DNA of 5,764 nt, from positions 1 to 5,764 of the forward strand of contig JAKANW010000226.1 in NCBI GenBank assembly GCA_021823555.1, given 5' to 3'. Origin of the DNA: Chloroflexota bacterium. Lineage in GTDB: Bacteria > Chloroflexota > Anaerolineae > Anaerolineales > Villigracilaceae. The notes under the pieces are model-generated. The model saw only the letters and a list, made by a program, of their open reading frames with translations, was not told the origin of the DNA and did not search any database. Below are positions 1 through 5,561 of this stretch, piece after piece (within the stretch, counting starts at the first letter, position 1; every line of letters begins with the position of its first letter). The translations under genes were made by a program, and so were the position numbers.

Positions 1-14
1 TCGGGAGTGCTTCG

Positions 15-230
15 CGAAAAATGGGGAAGGCCGGGTGGGGGTCGGGCCTTGGAGTGCGCGCTAACGGGCGCTCCCGTCCCTCTTACGATGTAGCGCAAGA
101 TTAATCCTGCGGTACAACCCTGCGAGGGCGGTTGGGCAGAGGGGATTTCACTGTTTGGCGGACTGCTTCGCACTGACCAGCAGTTCTCTGAATCGTTACG
201 CGGTTACTTGTCTCTGCGCGTGGTTGTTGG
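15..230 (-). ncRNA. Candidate structured non-coding RNA (or long structured leader), unidentified
   Basis: A consensus promoter at 236-263 on the minus strand should start transcription near 229-230, and no ATG lies on that strand between there and the window edge. The transcript can fold into consecutive hairpins. One pairs 179-184 with 162-167. A six-pair stem (138-143 with 78-83) closes a three-way junction holding hairpins 115-134 and 94-111; the latter has seven pairs including one G-U, possible only on this strand. An imperfect hairpin follows at 51-74, then a terminator-like stem at 27-50 and a T5 tract at 17-21. I do not recognise tmRNA, RNase P, 6S or SRP RNA motifs. It could instead be the leader of a gene beyond the left edge. 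The folding was done by eye, so the boundaries are approximate. Confidence 0.4.
17..50 (-). terminator. Possible intrinsic terminator of the candidate RNA
   Basis: On the minus strand the arms AAGGCC (50-45) and GGCCTT (32-27) form a six-pair stem with a 12-nt loop. Five bases later comes T5 (21-17). The gap between stem and T tract is longer than in a canonical rho-independent terminator, so the call is tentative. Confidence 0.35.
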
Positions 231-235
231 AGGTG

Positions 236-263
236 ATTATACGCGGGGAGAGGGAGATGTCAA
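236..263 (-). promoter_or_regulatory. Perfect-consensus sigma-70-type promoter firing leftward
   Basis: On the minus strand, TTGACA (263-258) and TATAAT (241-236) match the consensus at all 12 positions with a 16-bp spacer. The -35 box overlaps the TGA stop codon of the sugar transferase (262-260). No coding region with a credible start follows in the window, so the promoter points to an RNA gene or to a gene beyond the left edge with a leader of more than 200 nt. Confidence 0.6.
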
Positions 264-862
264 TCCTTATTTCCCATAAAATATTCCACCGTGGCCTGGC
301 CCTCCTGGCTGATGCCTTCGCGTTTGAGTACTTTCCACAGGGTCATGAAGATGATCTTGAGATCCAGCCAGAAGGACCAGTGATCCACGTACCAGACATC
401 CAATTTGAATTTGTCCTGCCAGGTCAATGCGTTGCGGCCATGCACCTGCGCCCAGCCGGTCAGCCCGGGGATGACATCGTGACGGCGCATTTGTTCGGCG
501 GAATAGCGCGGCAGGTATTCCATCAGCAAGGGGCGCGGTCCCACCAGGCTCATCCCGCCGCGCAGGATGTTGAAGAGTTCGGGCAGTTCGTCGAGCGAGA
601 GGGCGCGCAGGAAACGCCCCAGGCGGGTCAAACGCTGGGCGTCTGGGAGCAGGCTTTCGTCCGGGGCGAGGCGGTCGGTCATCGTGCGGAATTTGTAAAT
701 GTAGAACGGCCGTCCCTTGTAGCCGGGTCGCTGCTGGCGGAACAGGATGGGCGTCCCCAGAAAAATGCGCACGAGAAGCGCCGCGATCAGGAGGATGGGG
801 GAGAGCAGGATGAGCGCCAGGACCGCGATGAGCAGATCGAAGATGCGTTTGCTGAGGGGCAT
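260..862 (-). CDS. Small monotopic phosphoglycosyl transferase (PglC-like bacterial sugar transferase)
   Basis: This 200-residue protein is a complete catalytic unit of the bacterial sugar transferase family (PF02397). It moves a sugar phosphate from a UDP-sugar to undecaprenyl phosphate, the membrane step that starts capsule, O-antigen-like or glycoprotein glycan assembly. A hydrophobic N-terminal helix spans residues 8-34 and contains the Ser21-Pro22 break typical of re-entrant monotopic members. Then come FYIYKFRTM (53-61), the catalytic Asp91-Glu92 in [14 protein letters not shown] (108-111) and PGLTGWAQV (132-140). The length fits PglC-type enzymes, not the roughly 450-residue WbaP/WcaJ type. 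The sugar substrate cannot be read from sequence. There is no Shine-Dalgarno; a TATAAT lies exactly 6 nt before the ATG, so the message may be leaderless. No other glycan genes are in the window. Confidence 0.95.
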   Translation of the reverse strand: MPLSKRIFDLLIAVLALILLSPILLIAALLVRIFLGTPILFRQQRPGYKGRPFYIYKFRTMTDRLAPDESLLPDAQRLTRLGRFLRALSLDELPELFNILRGGMSLVGPRPLLMEYLPRYSAEQMRRHDVIPGLTGWAQVHGRNALTWQDKFKLDVWYVDHWSFWLDLKIIFMTLWKVLKREGISQEGQATVEYFMGNKD

Positions 863-874
863 GGCTCAATTATA
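863..874 (-). promoter_or_regulatory. -10 element placing transcription start at the sugar transferase ATG
   Basis: TATAAT on the minus strand (874-869) is followed by six bases and then the ATG at 862. This spacing would put the transcription start on the A of the ATG, giving a leaderless message. I see no good -35 box 16-18 bp upstream and no Shine-Dalgarno. Confidence 0.45.
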
Positions 875-896
875 CAATCGCTTGTGAGTAGATTTA

Positions 897-927
897 TTGC
901 GGGATGTCTTCCGATTTATGGTATATT
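897..927 (+). promoter_or_regulatory. Probable extended -10 promoter of the response regulator operon
   Basis: TGGTATATT (919-927) fits an extended -10 element (TGnTATAnT-like). A weak -35, TTGCGG, lies at 897-902 with a long 19-bp spacer. Transcription would start near 934, leaving a leader of about 65 nt that contains a small hairpin (957-963 pairing with 970-976). It shares the divergent gap with the sugar transferase start. Confidence 0.4.
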
Positions 928-1000
928 TTGCATGAGAGAAATTCAAGCAGGTCGGCTTTCCCCATCTTTGGGGAGGTTGTTGAAAAGTGTGAGGAATAAC

Positions 1001-1678
1001 ATGAATGAGCGCATATTGATCATTGAAGACGACCAGGCGATCTTGAAACTGCTGCAACGCGGCCTGGTATACGATGGCTACACTGTGGATACAGCCACCG
1101 ATGGGCGCACCGGCTTGATCCTGGCGCGCGACCATACCCCCGACCTGGTGATCCTGGATTGGATGCTGCCGGGCATGGACGGGCTGGAAGTCTGCCATCG
1201 TTTGCGCACGGGCGGTTCGGTGCCGATCCTGATGCTGACGGCCAAGGATACCGTGCAGGACCGCGTGCAGGGATTGGACGCCGGCGCCGATGATTATATG
1301 GTCAAACCGTTCAACCTGGATGAGTTGCTGGCGCGCGTGCGGGCACTGCTGCGCCGCACCCAGCCGGAGCGCGTGCCCGTGCTCAAGTTCGCCGACCTGA
1401 CGCTGGATACCGGTTCGCGACAGGCTTCGCGCGGTTCGCGCCTGGTGGCATTGACGGCCAAGGAATATGAGCTGTTGGAGCTGTTCCTGCGACATCCCAA
1501 GCAGGTGCTGACGCGCGAGGTGATCTTCGACCGCGTCTGGGGTTACGATTTTGGCGGCGAAAGCAATGTGCTGGAAGTGTATATCCGTTACCTGCGCCAG
1601 AAGCTTGAAGCCGAAAACGAGGCGCGTCTCATCCACACGGTGCGCGGCGTAGGCTACGTATTGAGGGAAAATCCGTAG
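1001..1678 (+). CDS. OmpR/PhoB-family DNA-binding response regulator
   Basis: This 225-residue cytoplasmic transcription factor is the output half of a two-component system. The receiver domain (about 4-118) has the acidic pair Asp10/Asp11, the phospho-acceptor Asp53 in [11 protein letters not shown], Thr80, and Lys102 in VKPF. The C-terminal winged-helix domain (about 127-222) carries the family signatures [22 protein letters not shown] and [10 protein letters not shown]. The frame is open far upstream, but that part lies antisense to the sugar transferase. The ATG at 1001 is chosen because the receiver domain starts immediately after it ([11 protein letters not shown]) and GAGGA (991-995) sits 5 nt upstream. 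The cognate kinase begins 45 nt downstream in the same direction, so the two are almost certainly an operon. The regulated genes are unknown. Length is normal for the family. Confidence 0.97.
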   Translation: MNERILIIEDDQAILKLLQRGLVYDGYTVDTATDGRTGLILARDHTPDLVILDWMLPGMDGLEVCHRLRTGGSVPILMLTAKDTVQDRVQGLDAGADDYMVKPFNLDELLARVRALLRRTQPERVPVLKFADLTLDTGSRQASRGSRLVALTAKEYELLELFLRHPKQVLTREVIFDRVWGYDFGGESNVLEVYIRYLRQKLEAENEARLIHTVRGVGYVLRENP

Positions 1679-1692
1679 GTGAGTGGGATAAA

Positions 1693-1716
1693 ACAAGTAA
1701 ACACGTAGATACGTAA
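1693..1716 (+). repeat. Three degenerate 8-bp tandem units between regulator and kinase
   Basis: The units ACAAGTAA, ACACGTAG and ATACGTAA follow each other with a period of eight and share an A-x-A-x-G-T-A core. They also contain a small inverted repeat, ACGTA-GA-TACGT (1703-1714). They fill much of the 45-bp gap before the kinase start. The last unit contributes to a TAAAAT (1714-1719) lying 4 nt before the ATG. Confidence 0.4.
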
Positions 1717-1723
1717 AATCGGA

Positions 1724-3100
1724 ATGTCTCTTCGCATCCGCCTGACCGGCCTGTATTCAATTGTAATGGGGGTGATCCTGGTGATCGTTGGCGTGTTAAC
1801 CTACCTGCTTGTCAATGTAATGATAATTAACCGGGTGGACGATGCCCTGGCCGGGGTGGCAGGCGATGTGATCCAGGTCGTGCAGGTCAACCCGCTTGGC
1901 GATCTCAGCGTGCATGGCCTGCCACCCCGGGAAATGACGGCTAACGTCTACGTGCAGGTCTGGGGAAAAGACAATAAATTGAAATTTGCTTCCCCCGGCC
2001 TCGAAAAATTGCAAAAGCCGCTCGACCCGGCTGGTTTGGAGGCGGGCGTCTCGATTTTTCACGATAGTACGGTTCAGGGGGGGCATATACGGGTGGTGAG
2101 CGTGCCGCTCATGGCGGGGAAACGCCTGCTGGGTGTAATGCAAGTTGCCACCAGCCTGTCTGTTGCAGATGCCGCACAGGAAGATATTATCAGGGTGATG
2201 GTCGGTCTGGGTTTGGCGGCGATCCTGATCTTTGGGTGGATCTCCTGGGTGATCCTGGGAGGGGCATTCTCCCCGTTGGAGTCCATTACCGAGACGGTGG
2301 ACCAGATCAACCGCGCCGATGATCTGTCGCGCCGCATCCCTCATCCTGAACAGGCCGATGATGATGAGATCAGCAACCTGATCGAGTCCTTCAACCAAAC
2401 ACTGGAACGACTGGAGGCGCTCTTCACCTCCCAACAGCGTTTTCTGGGTGACGTGAGCCACGAGCTGCGCACACCCCTGACGGTCATCAAAGGCAACGTG
2501 GATTTGATGCGCCGCATGAAGCGGATTGACGAGGAGTCGCTCACCAGCATTGACCAGGAGGCCGGCCGGCTGACCCGCCTGGTGGGAGGGTTGCTCTTGT
2601 TGGTGCAGGCCGCGTCGGGCAAACTCAGCCTGACCCTCAAACCTGTTGAACTGGATAACCTGGTGGTGGAAGTCTTTCAGGAAATGCGCGTGCTGGCCGG
2701 CAACAAAGTGAAGATACACCTTCAGGAAATTGACCAGCTGCCGGTCAATGGCGACCGCGACCGCCTCAAACAGGTCCTGTTGAACTTGATGGCCAATGCC
2801 ATTCAATATACGCCCCAGGACGGGGACGTGTTCATCAGCCTGTCCAAAGTGGGGGACCAGGCCCGCATCATCGTCCGGGACACGGGGCCGGGCATTCCAG
2901 CCGAGGATCTGCCTCACATCTTTGAGCGGTTCTACCGGGCCGAGAAGTCGCGCTCGCGTTCCATGTCCAGCGGGTTTGGCCTGGGACTTTCCATCGCCCA
3001 TTGGATTGTGGAACATCATGGGGGCAGGATCGAGGTCGAGTCAAAAGAGGGGAAGGGCACCACTTTCGCCATCTGGCTGCCGCTTTATAGTGGAAAGTAA
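1724..3100 (+). CDS. Membrane sensor histidine kinase with HAMP domain
   Basis: This 458-residue kinase is the partner of the preceding response regulator. Membrane helices at about 10-34 and 155-178 enclose an extracytoplasmic sensor region of about 120 residues that I do not recognise. A HAMP linker (about 178-230) follows, then the dimerisation/phospho-acceptor domain with His246 in VSHELRTPL, and the ATPase domain. The ATPase domain has the N box (NLMANA, 354-359), the G1 box (DTGPGIP, 386-392), the F box (FERFYR, 400-405) and the G2 box (GFGLGLS, 417-423). All catalytic motifs are present, so it should be active. The signal is unknown. There is no clear Shine-Dalgarno; only GGA touches the ATG, so translation may be coupled to the regulator or leaderless. 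The gene ends 38 bp from a convergent gene, with no visible terminator between them. Confidence 0.97.
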   Translation: MSLRIRLTGLYSIVMGVILVIVGVLTYLLVNVMIINRVDDALAGVAGDVIQVVQVNPLGDLSVHGLPPREMTANVYVQVWGKDNKLKFASPGLEKLQKPLDPAGLEAGVSIFHDSTVQGGHIRVVSVPLMAGKRLLGVMQVATSLSVADAAQEDIIRVMVGLGLAAILIFGWISWVILGGAFSPLESITETVDQINRADDLSRRIPHPEQADDDEISNLIESFNQTLERLEALFTSQQRFLGDVSHELRTPLTVIKGNVDLMRRMKRIDEESLTSIDQEAGRLTRLVGGLLLLVQAASGKLSLTLKPVELDNLVVEVFQEMRVLAGNKVKIHLQEIDQLPVNGDRDRLKQVLLNLMANAIQYTPQDGDVFISLSKVGDQARIIVRDTGPGIPAEDLPHIFERFYRAEKSRSRSMSSGFGLGLSIAHWIVEHHGGRIEVESKEGKGTTFAIWLPLYSGK

Positions 3101-3130
3101 TCAGTAATCAGTGATTAGTGGCCAGTCGGG
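3096..3130. repeat. Five degenerate 7-bp tandem units over the kinase stop codon
   Basis: AGTAATC, AGTAATC, AGTGATT, AGTGGCC and AGTCGGG follow each other with a strict period of seven, each beginning AGT. The first two are identical. The TAA stop of the kinase (3098-3100) lies in the first unit. The array almost fills the 38-bp convergent gap, and a TAATCA-G-TGATTA palindrome (3105-3117) lies within it. Confidence 0.5.
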
Positions 3131-3138
3131 TGAGCATC

Positions 3139-3852
3139 TCATTGGTTTTCACTGGCTTGGCGGCACAGGCCGACCCCATACTTTGCATACCATTCGTTCA
3201 GTGCCACACTGCTTGTTGATCCGCTGTGTGCATCTTCATACATTGGCGCGCCAAAGGTGACATAACGCACCGTCTCGGCAGGCCAGACCCATTCAGCGCG
3301 TGAGATCACGCCGATGCCGCCATTGTAGCCCGCCAGCGCCAGACGCGTCTCTCCGCCTGCGGCTTGCAAGGAACGCGCCAGGTAGGCCAGTCCACGCGCG
3401 GCGTTGGTATCGGGATCATACGGATCGTCGGTGATGTAGAAATGAAAGGGCATGACCTGGAACAGTCCCAGCGCGCCGGCGCGGGAGGTGGCGCGCGGAT
3501 CTCCGCAGGATTCGATCTGCATGACAACCGCGACCAGGTTCGGGTCCAGGCTGGAAGCGGCTGCCCAGCGCAGGATGGAGTCGCTCCAGTACAAGACTTC
3601 CGGCCTGAAGAAGGGAGCCAGACTGGTCGTGGAAACAGTACTGGTATGGGGGATACCGGATTGCGCCTGAGCATTGTCTGGTTGGCGCAGGGCCAAAATT
3701 GCCAGCAGGCAACTGATCAGCAATACGGCCAGTGGAGGCAGGATGAAACCGGACAAACAGCCGCGGCCTGGTTCCTGCTCGGCTGCGGCTGTTTGCGAAT
3801 GCGGGTGTTCTTCCCGCCAGTCGTTGTATATTTTTGAACGAGCTCGGGGCAT
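3139..3852 (-). CDS. Membrane-anchored SLT-family lytic transglycosylase
   Basis: This 237-residue protein probably cleaves peptidoglycan glycan strands, forming 1,6-anhydromuramic ends, outside the membrane. A hydrophilic N-terminus (1-33) precedes one hydrophobic segment (about 34-55) that acts as an anchor or uncleaved signal. A Ser/Thr-rich linker leads to the goose-lysozyme-like catalytic domain (about 90-200). This shows the catalytic Glu114 in QIESCGDPR, GLFQVMP (129-135), AGYNGG (174-179) and ETVRYV with Tyr197 (193-198), all in the usual order. Cys116, beside the catalytic Glu, and Cys230 could form a disulfide. No clear Shine-Dalgarno precedes the ATG, but no better in-frame start lies before the anchor. 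The gene sits 57 bp downstream of a same-strand membrane protein and is probably co-transcribed with it. Housekeeping wall turnover, or a wall-opening role for a partner complex, are both possible. Confidence 0.9.
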   Translation of the reverse strand: MPRARSKIYNDWREEHPHSQTAAAEQEPGRGCLSGFILPPLAVLLISCLLAILALRQPDNAQAQSGIPHTSTVSTTSLAPFFRPEVLYWSDSILRWAAASSLDPNLVAVVMQIESCGDPRATSRAGALGLFQVMPFHFYITDDPYDPDTNAARGLAYLARSLQAAGGETRLALAGYNGGIGVISRAEWVWPAETVRYVTFGAPMYEDAHSGSTSSVALNEWYAKYGVGLCRQASENQ

Positions 3853-3867
3853 AAGTAATTCTCAATT

Positions 3868-3885
3868 CTGGGTCAGGGGACCCGG
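3868..3885. other. Small hairpin in the membrane protein/transglycosylase gap
   Basis: GGGTC (3870-3874) and GACCC (3879-3883) form a five-pair stem around a four-base loop, extendable by two pairs (one G-T) on the plus strand. On the transcribed minus strand no T run follows, so it is not a good terminator. It may be chance, an attenuator or a processing site. Confidence 0.25.
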
Positions 3886-3909
3886 CTCGAAAGGAGGGAA
3901 AATAAAGTG

Positions 3910-4662
3910 TTATGCGTCGTAACGTTCGTTGGTGTTATTGCGTTCGCCAAGAGAGACGTTGTGGTAGGTAGGCTCAGCGTGGGTGAATGATGTCTGCTGG
4001 ACCTGTTTGGGGGCGGGGCGGAACGCGCCGGCATTGGTAGTCGGCCGGTTGAGAGTGGATGCCGGGCGCAACGCGGCAGACGGGGTGAGAGCCTGCGTTG
4101 CCGGGCGCGGGTTATTGCGCATCCCCTGTTCATCGGTAGTGAAGAGACGGTCTCCTGCCAGGGAGAAGGTGCCGATGATCAACACGCGGATCAGCCAGAC
4201 CATGATGGCTACAAAGATGGGCACAACCTTGGTCAGGGTGGCGCTGCTGAGAACAGTGCCTGTGCCAGCGCTGGTGTGATTCACAATGGCAACGGAGACG
4301 CCCCACCAGGTGAGGGCAGCGTTGAAGGCGGCTGCCAGCAGCCAGGCGCCGAACAAGTAATAGACTTCAGCCGGTTCGTCGCGGCCCTGTTCAGGCGTGA
4401 AGATGCGGGCAATGCCGGCAAAGTCAATTCCGCAAAAGGCGATGGCGAGGATGGTGGCCCATTGAATGCCCGCAAATTTGAGGTCGCCGAGTACGTCGGC
4501 CAGGGCAAATTGGGTGGTGCTGAAGTTGAATATCTCAAAGGCCAACAGGGCGCCGATGATCATCACTCCCCAGGCTGCACCGCGATTGAGGCGGCGGCCA
4601 TGGGTCAGGTCACGGAATAGAGCGGACAGTCCATCTCCGGTGTTTCTACGGTATGTAGTCAT
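3910..4662 (-). CDS. Unrecognised four-helix membrane protein with disordered C-terminal tail
   Basis: I do not recognise this 250-residue family. A basic N-terminus is followed by four likely membrane helices at about 29-47, 66-87, 101-127 and 147-168. An 80-residue tail follows, rich in Pro, Ala, Thr and Asn, low in hydrophobics and probably cytoplasmic and disordered. Helix two carries Cys77, and polar residues such as Asp80 lie near its end. An in-frame ATG lies 11 codons upstream at 4695. I chose MTTYRR at 4662 because a perfect Shine-Dalgarno (AAGGAGGT, 4674-4667) lies 4 nt before it, and the predicted transcription start (about 4691) falls downstream of the longer start. The promoter is perfect consensus and filled by an inverted repeat, so expression is probably tightly repressed and strong when released. 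The lytic transglycosylase follows 57 bp downstream. Confidence 0.8.
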   Translation of the reverse strand: MTTYRRNTGDGLSALFRDLTHGRRLNRGAAWGVMIIGALLAFEIFNFSTTQFALADVLGDLKFAGIQWATILAIAFCGIDFAGIARIFTPEQGRDEPAEVYYLFGAWLLAAAFNAALTWWGVSVAIVNHTSAGTGTVLSSATLTKVVPIFVAIMVWLIRVLIIGTFSLAGDRLFTTDEQGMRNNPRPATQALTPSAALRPASTLNRPTTNAGAFRPAPKQVQQTSFTHAEPTYHNVSLGERNNTNERYDA

Positions 4663-4666
4663 CTCG

Positions 4667-4674
4667 ACCTCCTT
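4667..4674 (-). promoter_or_regulatory. Strong ribosome binding site deciding the start at 4662
   Basis: AAGGAGGT on the minus strand, followed by CGAG and then ATG, is an eight-base match to the 16S rRNA anti-Shine-Dalgarno at good spacing. It is the strongest such site in front of any gene here and fixes the start of the membrane protein. Confidence 0.85.
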
Positions 4675-4696
4675 GTCGAATCGGGTAACGTACATT

Positions 4697-4722
4697 AATT
4701 ATAGAACTAATGTTCTATAATT
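4697..4722. promoter_or_regulatory. Repressor operator: 11-bp perfect inverted repeat with SOS-box-like core
   Basis: AATTATAGAAC (4697-4707), the spacer TAAT, and GTTCTATAATT (4712-4722) form a perfect inverted repeat. The core GAAC-N4-GTTC matches the LexA (DinR) box type of Bacillus and actinobacteria. The site fills the spacer of the promoter below and overlaps its -10 box, the expected position for a repressor that blocks RNA polymerase. The identity of the repressor as LexA is inference. Confidence 0.7.
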
Positions 4723-4727
4723 GTCAA
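4698..4727 (-). promoter_or_regulatory. Perfect-consensus promoter of the membrane protein/transglycosylase operon
   Basis: On the minus strand, TTGACA (4727-4722) and TATAAT (4703-4698) are separated by 18 bp and match the sigma-70 consensus at all 12 positions. Transcription should start near 4691, giving a leader of about 29 nt with a strong ribosome binding site. Confidence 0.85.
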
Positions 4728-4808
4728 TCCCCAATTTCTCATTTTGGATCGGTGATGGCAGTTTTCCCTCAAGGCTGGGTGGAGGTCGCCTGCGATCAAA
4801 AAGCGGGA

Positions 4809-5474
4809 TTATTGCCCGGTCAGCAGTTCTTTCAGCCTTGGATGATTGGCATATACCCCCCGGTTCTTTTCAGGGATCAATGTCGCGATCTGGCACATGA
4901 TCTCCTCGGTGAATTGTTTCAGGATTGCGTCCCGGTCCTTGACGGGCAGAGGAGGCAGCACGAACGGCTTTCCCGTCCGGATCACGATGTGGGAGCGGTG
5001 CAGATGCTTGAGATTGTCGGCGACGATCTTATCTTCCGTACCGGCCAGACCAACGGGCAGGATGGGGCGGTTCAATTTGGCAGCCAGGTAACTGACGCCG
5101 GGTTTGCCCTCGTTCATCGCACCGACGCGGCTGCGGGTCCCTTCCGGGGCAATGACCAGGATGTTATCGGCCTGCATGAGCGAAATGACTCTCCGCAACG
5201 CTTTCAGATCCGGGTTGAAACGGTCAATGAAGATCAGGTTGAAATAATTGCTGAGATATTTGAACAGGGGATTTTTCTCCCATTTTTCCGCCACCATGAT
5301 AAACACGTCCCAACGGTCAAGAGCATAGTACAGCATGGCGGCATCCAGGATGCCGAGATGGTTGGTGGCGATCACGAACGCGCCCGATTGCGGCACGTTC
5401 TCGTAGCCGTGGATTTCGACTTTGGCGACCAGATTCACAATGGAGCGGATGAGCCAGCGTAGAAAAGTTCGCAT
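4809..5474 (-). CDS. PlsC-type 1-acyl-glycerol-3-phosphate acyltransferase
   Basis: This 221-residue enzyme of the PlsC/LPLAT family most likely transfers an acyl chain to the sn-2 position of lysophosphatidic acid, making phosphatidic acid at the inner membrane face. The four family motifs are present: NHLGILD with catalytic His39 and Asp44; FIDR (82-85); EGTRS (111-115), which binds the glycerol phosphate; and LPVGL (139-143). The N-terminus (about 1-18) is amphipathic to hydrophobic and probably peripheral. Related enzymes acylate other lysolipids, so the exact acceptor is not certain. The ATG at 5474 has no Shine-Dalgarno; a TAAAAT lies exactly 6 nt upstream, the same arrangement as at the sugar transferase, so it may be leaderless. 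No clear terminator lies in the 146 bp before the next gene. Confidence 0.94.
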   Translation of the reverse strand: MRTFLRWLIRSIVNLVAKVEIHGYENVPQSGAFVIATNHLGILDAAMLYYALDRWDVFIMVAEKWEKNPLFKYLSNYFNLIFIDRFNPDLKALRRVISLMQADNILVIAPEGTRSRVGAMNEGKPGVSYLAAKLNRPILPVGLAGTEDKIVADNLKHLHRSHIVIRTGKPFVLPPLPVKDRDAILKQFTEEIMCQIATLIPEKNRGVYANHPRLKELLTGQ

Positions 5475-5486
5475 GGGCGTATTTTA
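5475..5486 (-). promoter_or_regulatory. -10 element placing transcription start at the PlsC ATG
   Basis: TAAAAT on the minus strand (5486-5481) is followed by six bases and then the ATG, which puts the expected transcription start on the ATG itself. The -35 match is weak (TTTCCG at about 18 bp). Confidence 0.4.
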
Positions 5487-5561
5487 CAATAAAACGAAAT
5501 GGAGCGGAAAGGCTTGTTGGTCCGATTTCCATTTGCCCTGCGTAAAACATCCTGCAGGCGA

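Noticed and set aside
1..203. Open minus-strand frame reaching the left edge (possible GTG start at 173)
   Set aside because: No Shine-Dalgarno, proline/serine-rich unstructured translation, and the region is better explained as structured RNA.
229..237. GGAGGTGAT, an ideal Shine-Dalgarno on the plus strand
   Set aside because: The ATG behind it (257) opens a frame antisense to the sugar transferase; the same bases are better explained as part of the leftward promoter region.
155..1000. Long plus-strand open frame continuous with the response regulator (282 extra codons)
   Set aside because: It lies mostly antisense to the well-supported sugar transferase, has no family motifs, and the receiver domain starts at the ATG at 1001 with its own ribosome binding site.
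866..1696. Long minus-strand frame opposite the response regulator
   Set aside because: The plus strand carries complete receiver and winged-helix signatures; the antisense product has a histidine/glutamine-rich composition typical of shadows.
1796..3019. 407-codon minus-strand frame opposite the histidine kinase
   Set aside because: The kinase has every catalytic box in order; the antisense frame has no motif.
3700..3720. LISC motif in the transglycosylase anchor, a possible lipobox
   Set aside because: The Cys is followed by more hydrophobic residues and preceded by an unusually long n-region, so a transmembrane anchor fits better than a lipoprotein signal.
4710..5462. 250-codon plus-strand frame antisense to PlsC
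   Set aside because: The minus-strand frame has all four PlsC motifs; the opposite frame has no recognisable features and is a codon-bias shadow.
5551..5558. CCTGCAGG perfect 8-bp palindrome
   Set aside because: A single short palindrome with no repeat partner or positional logic; chance is sufficient.
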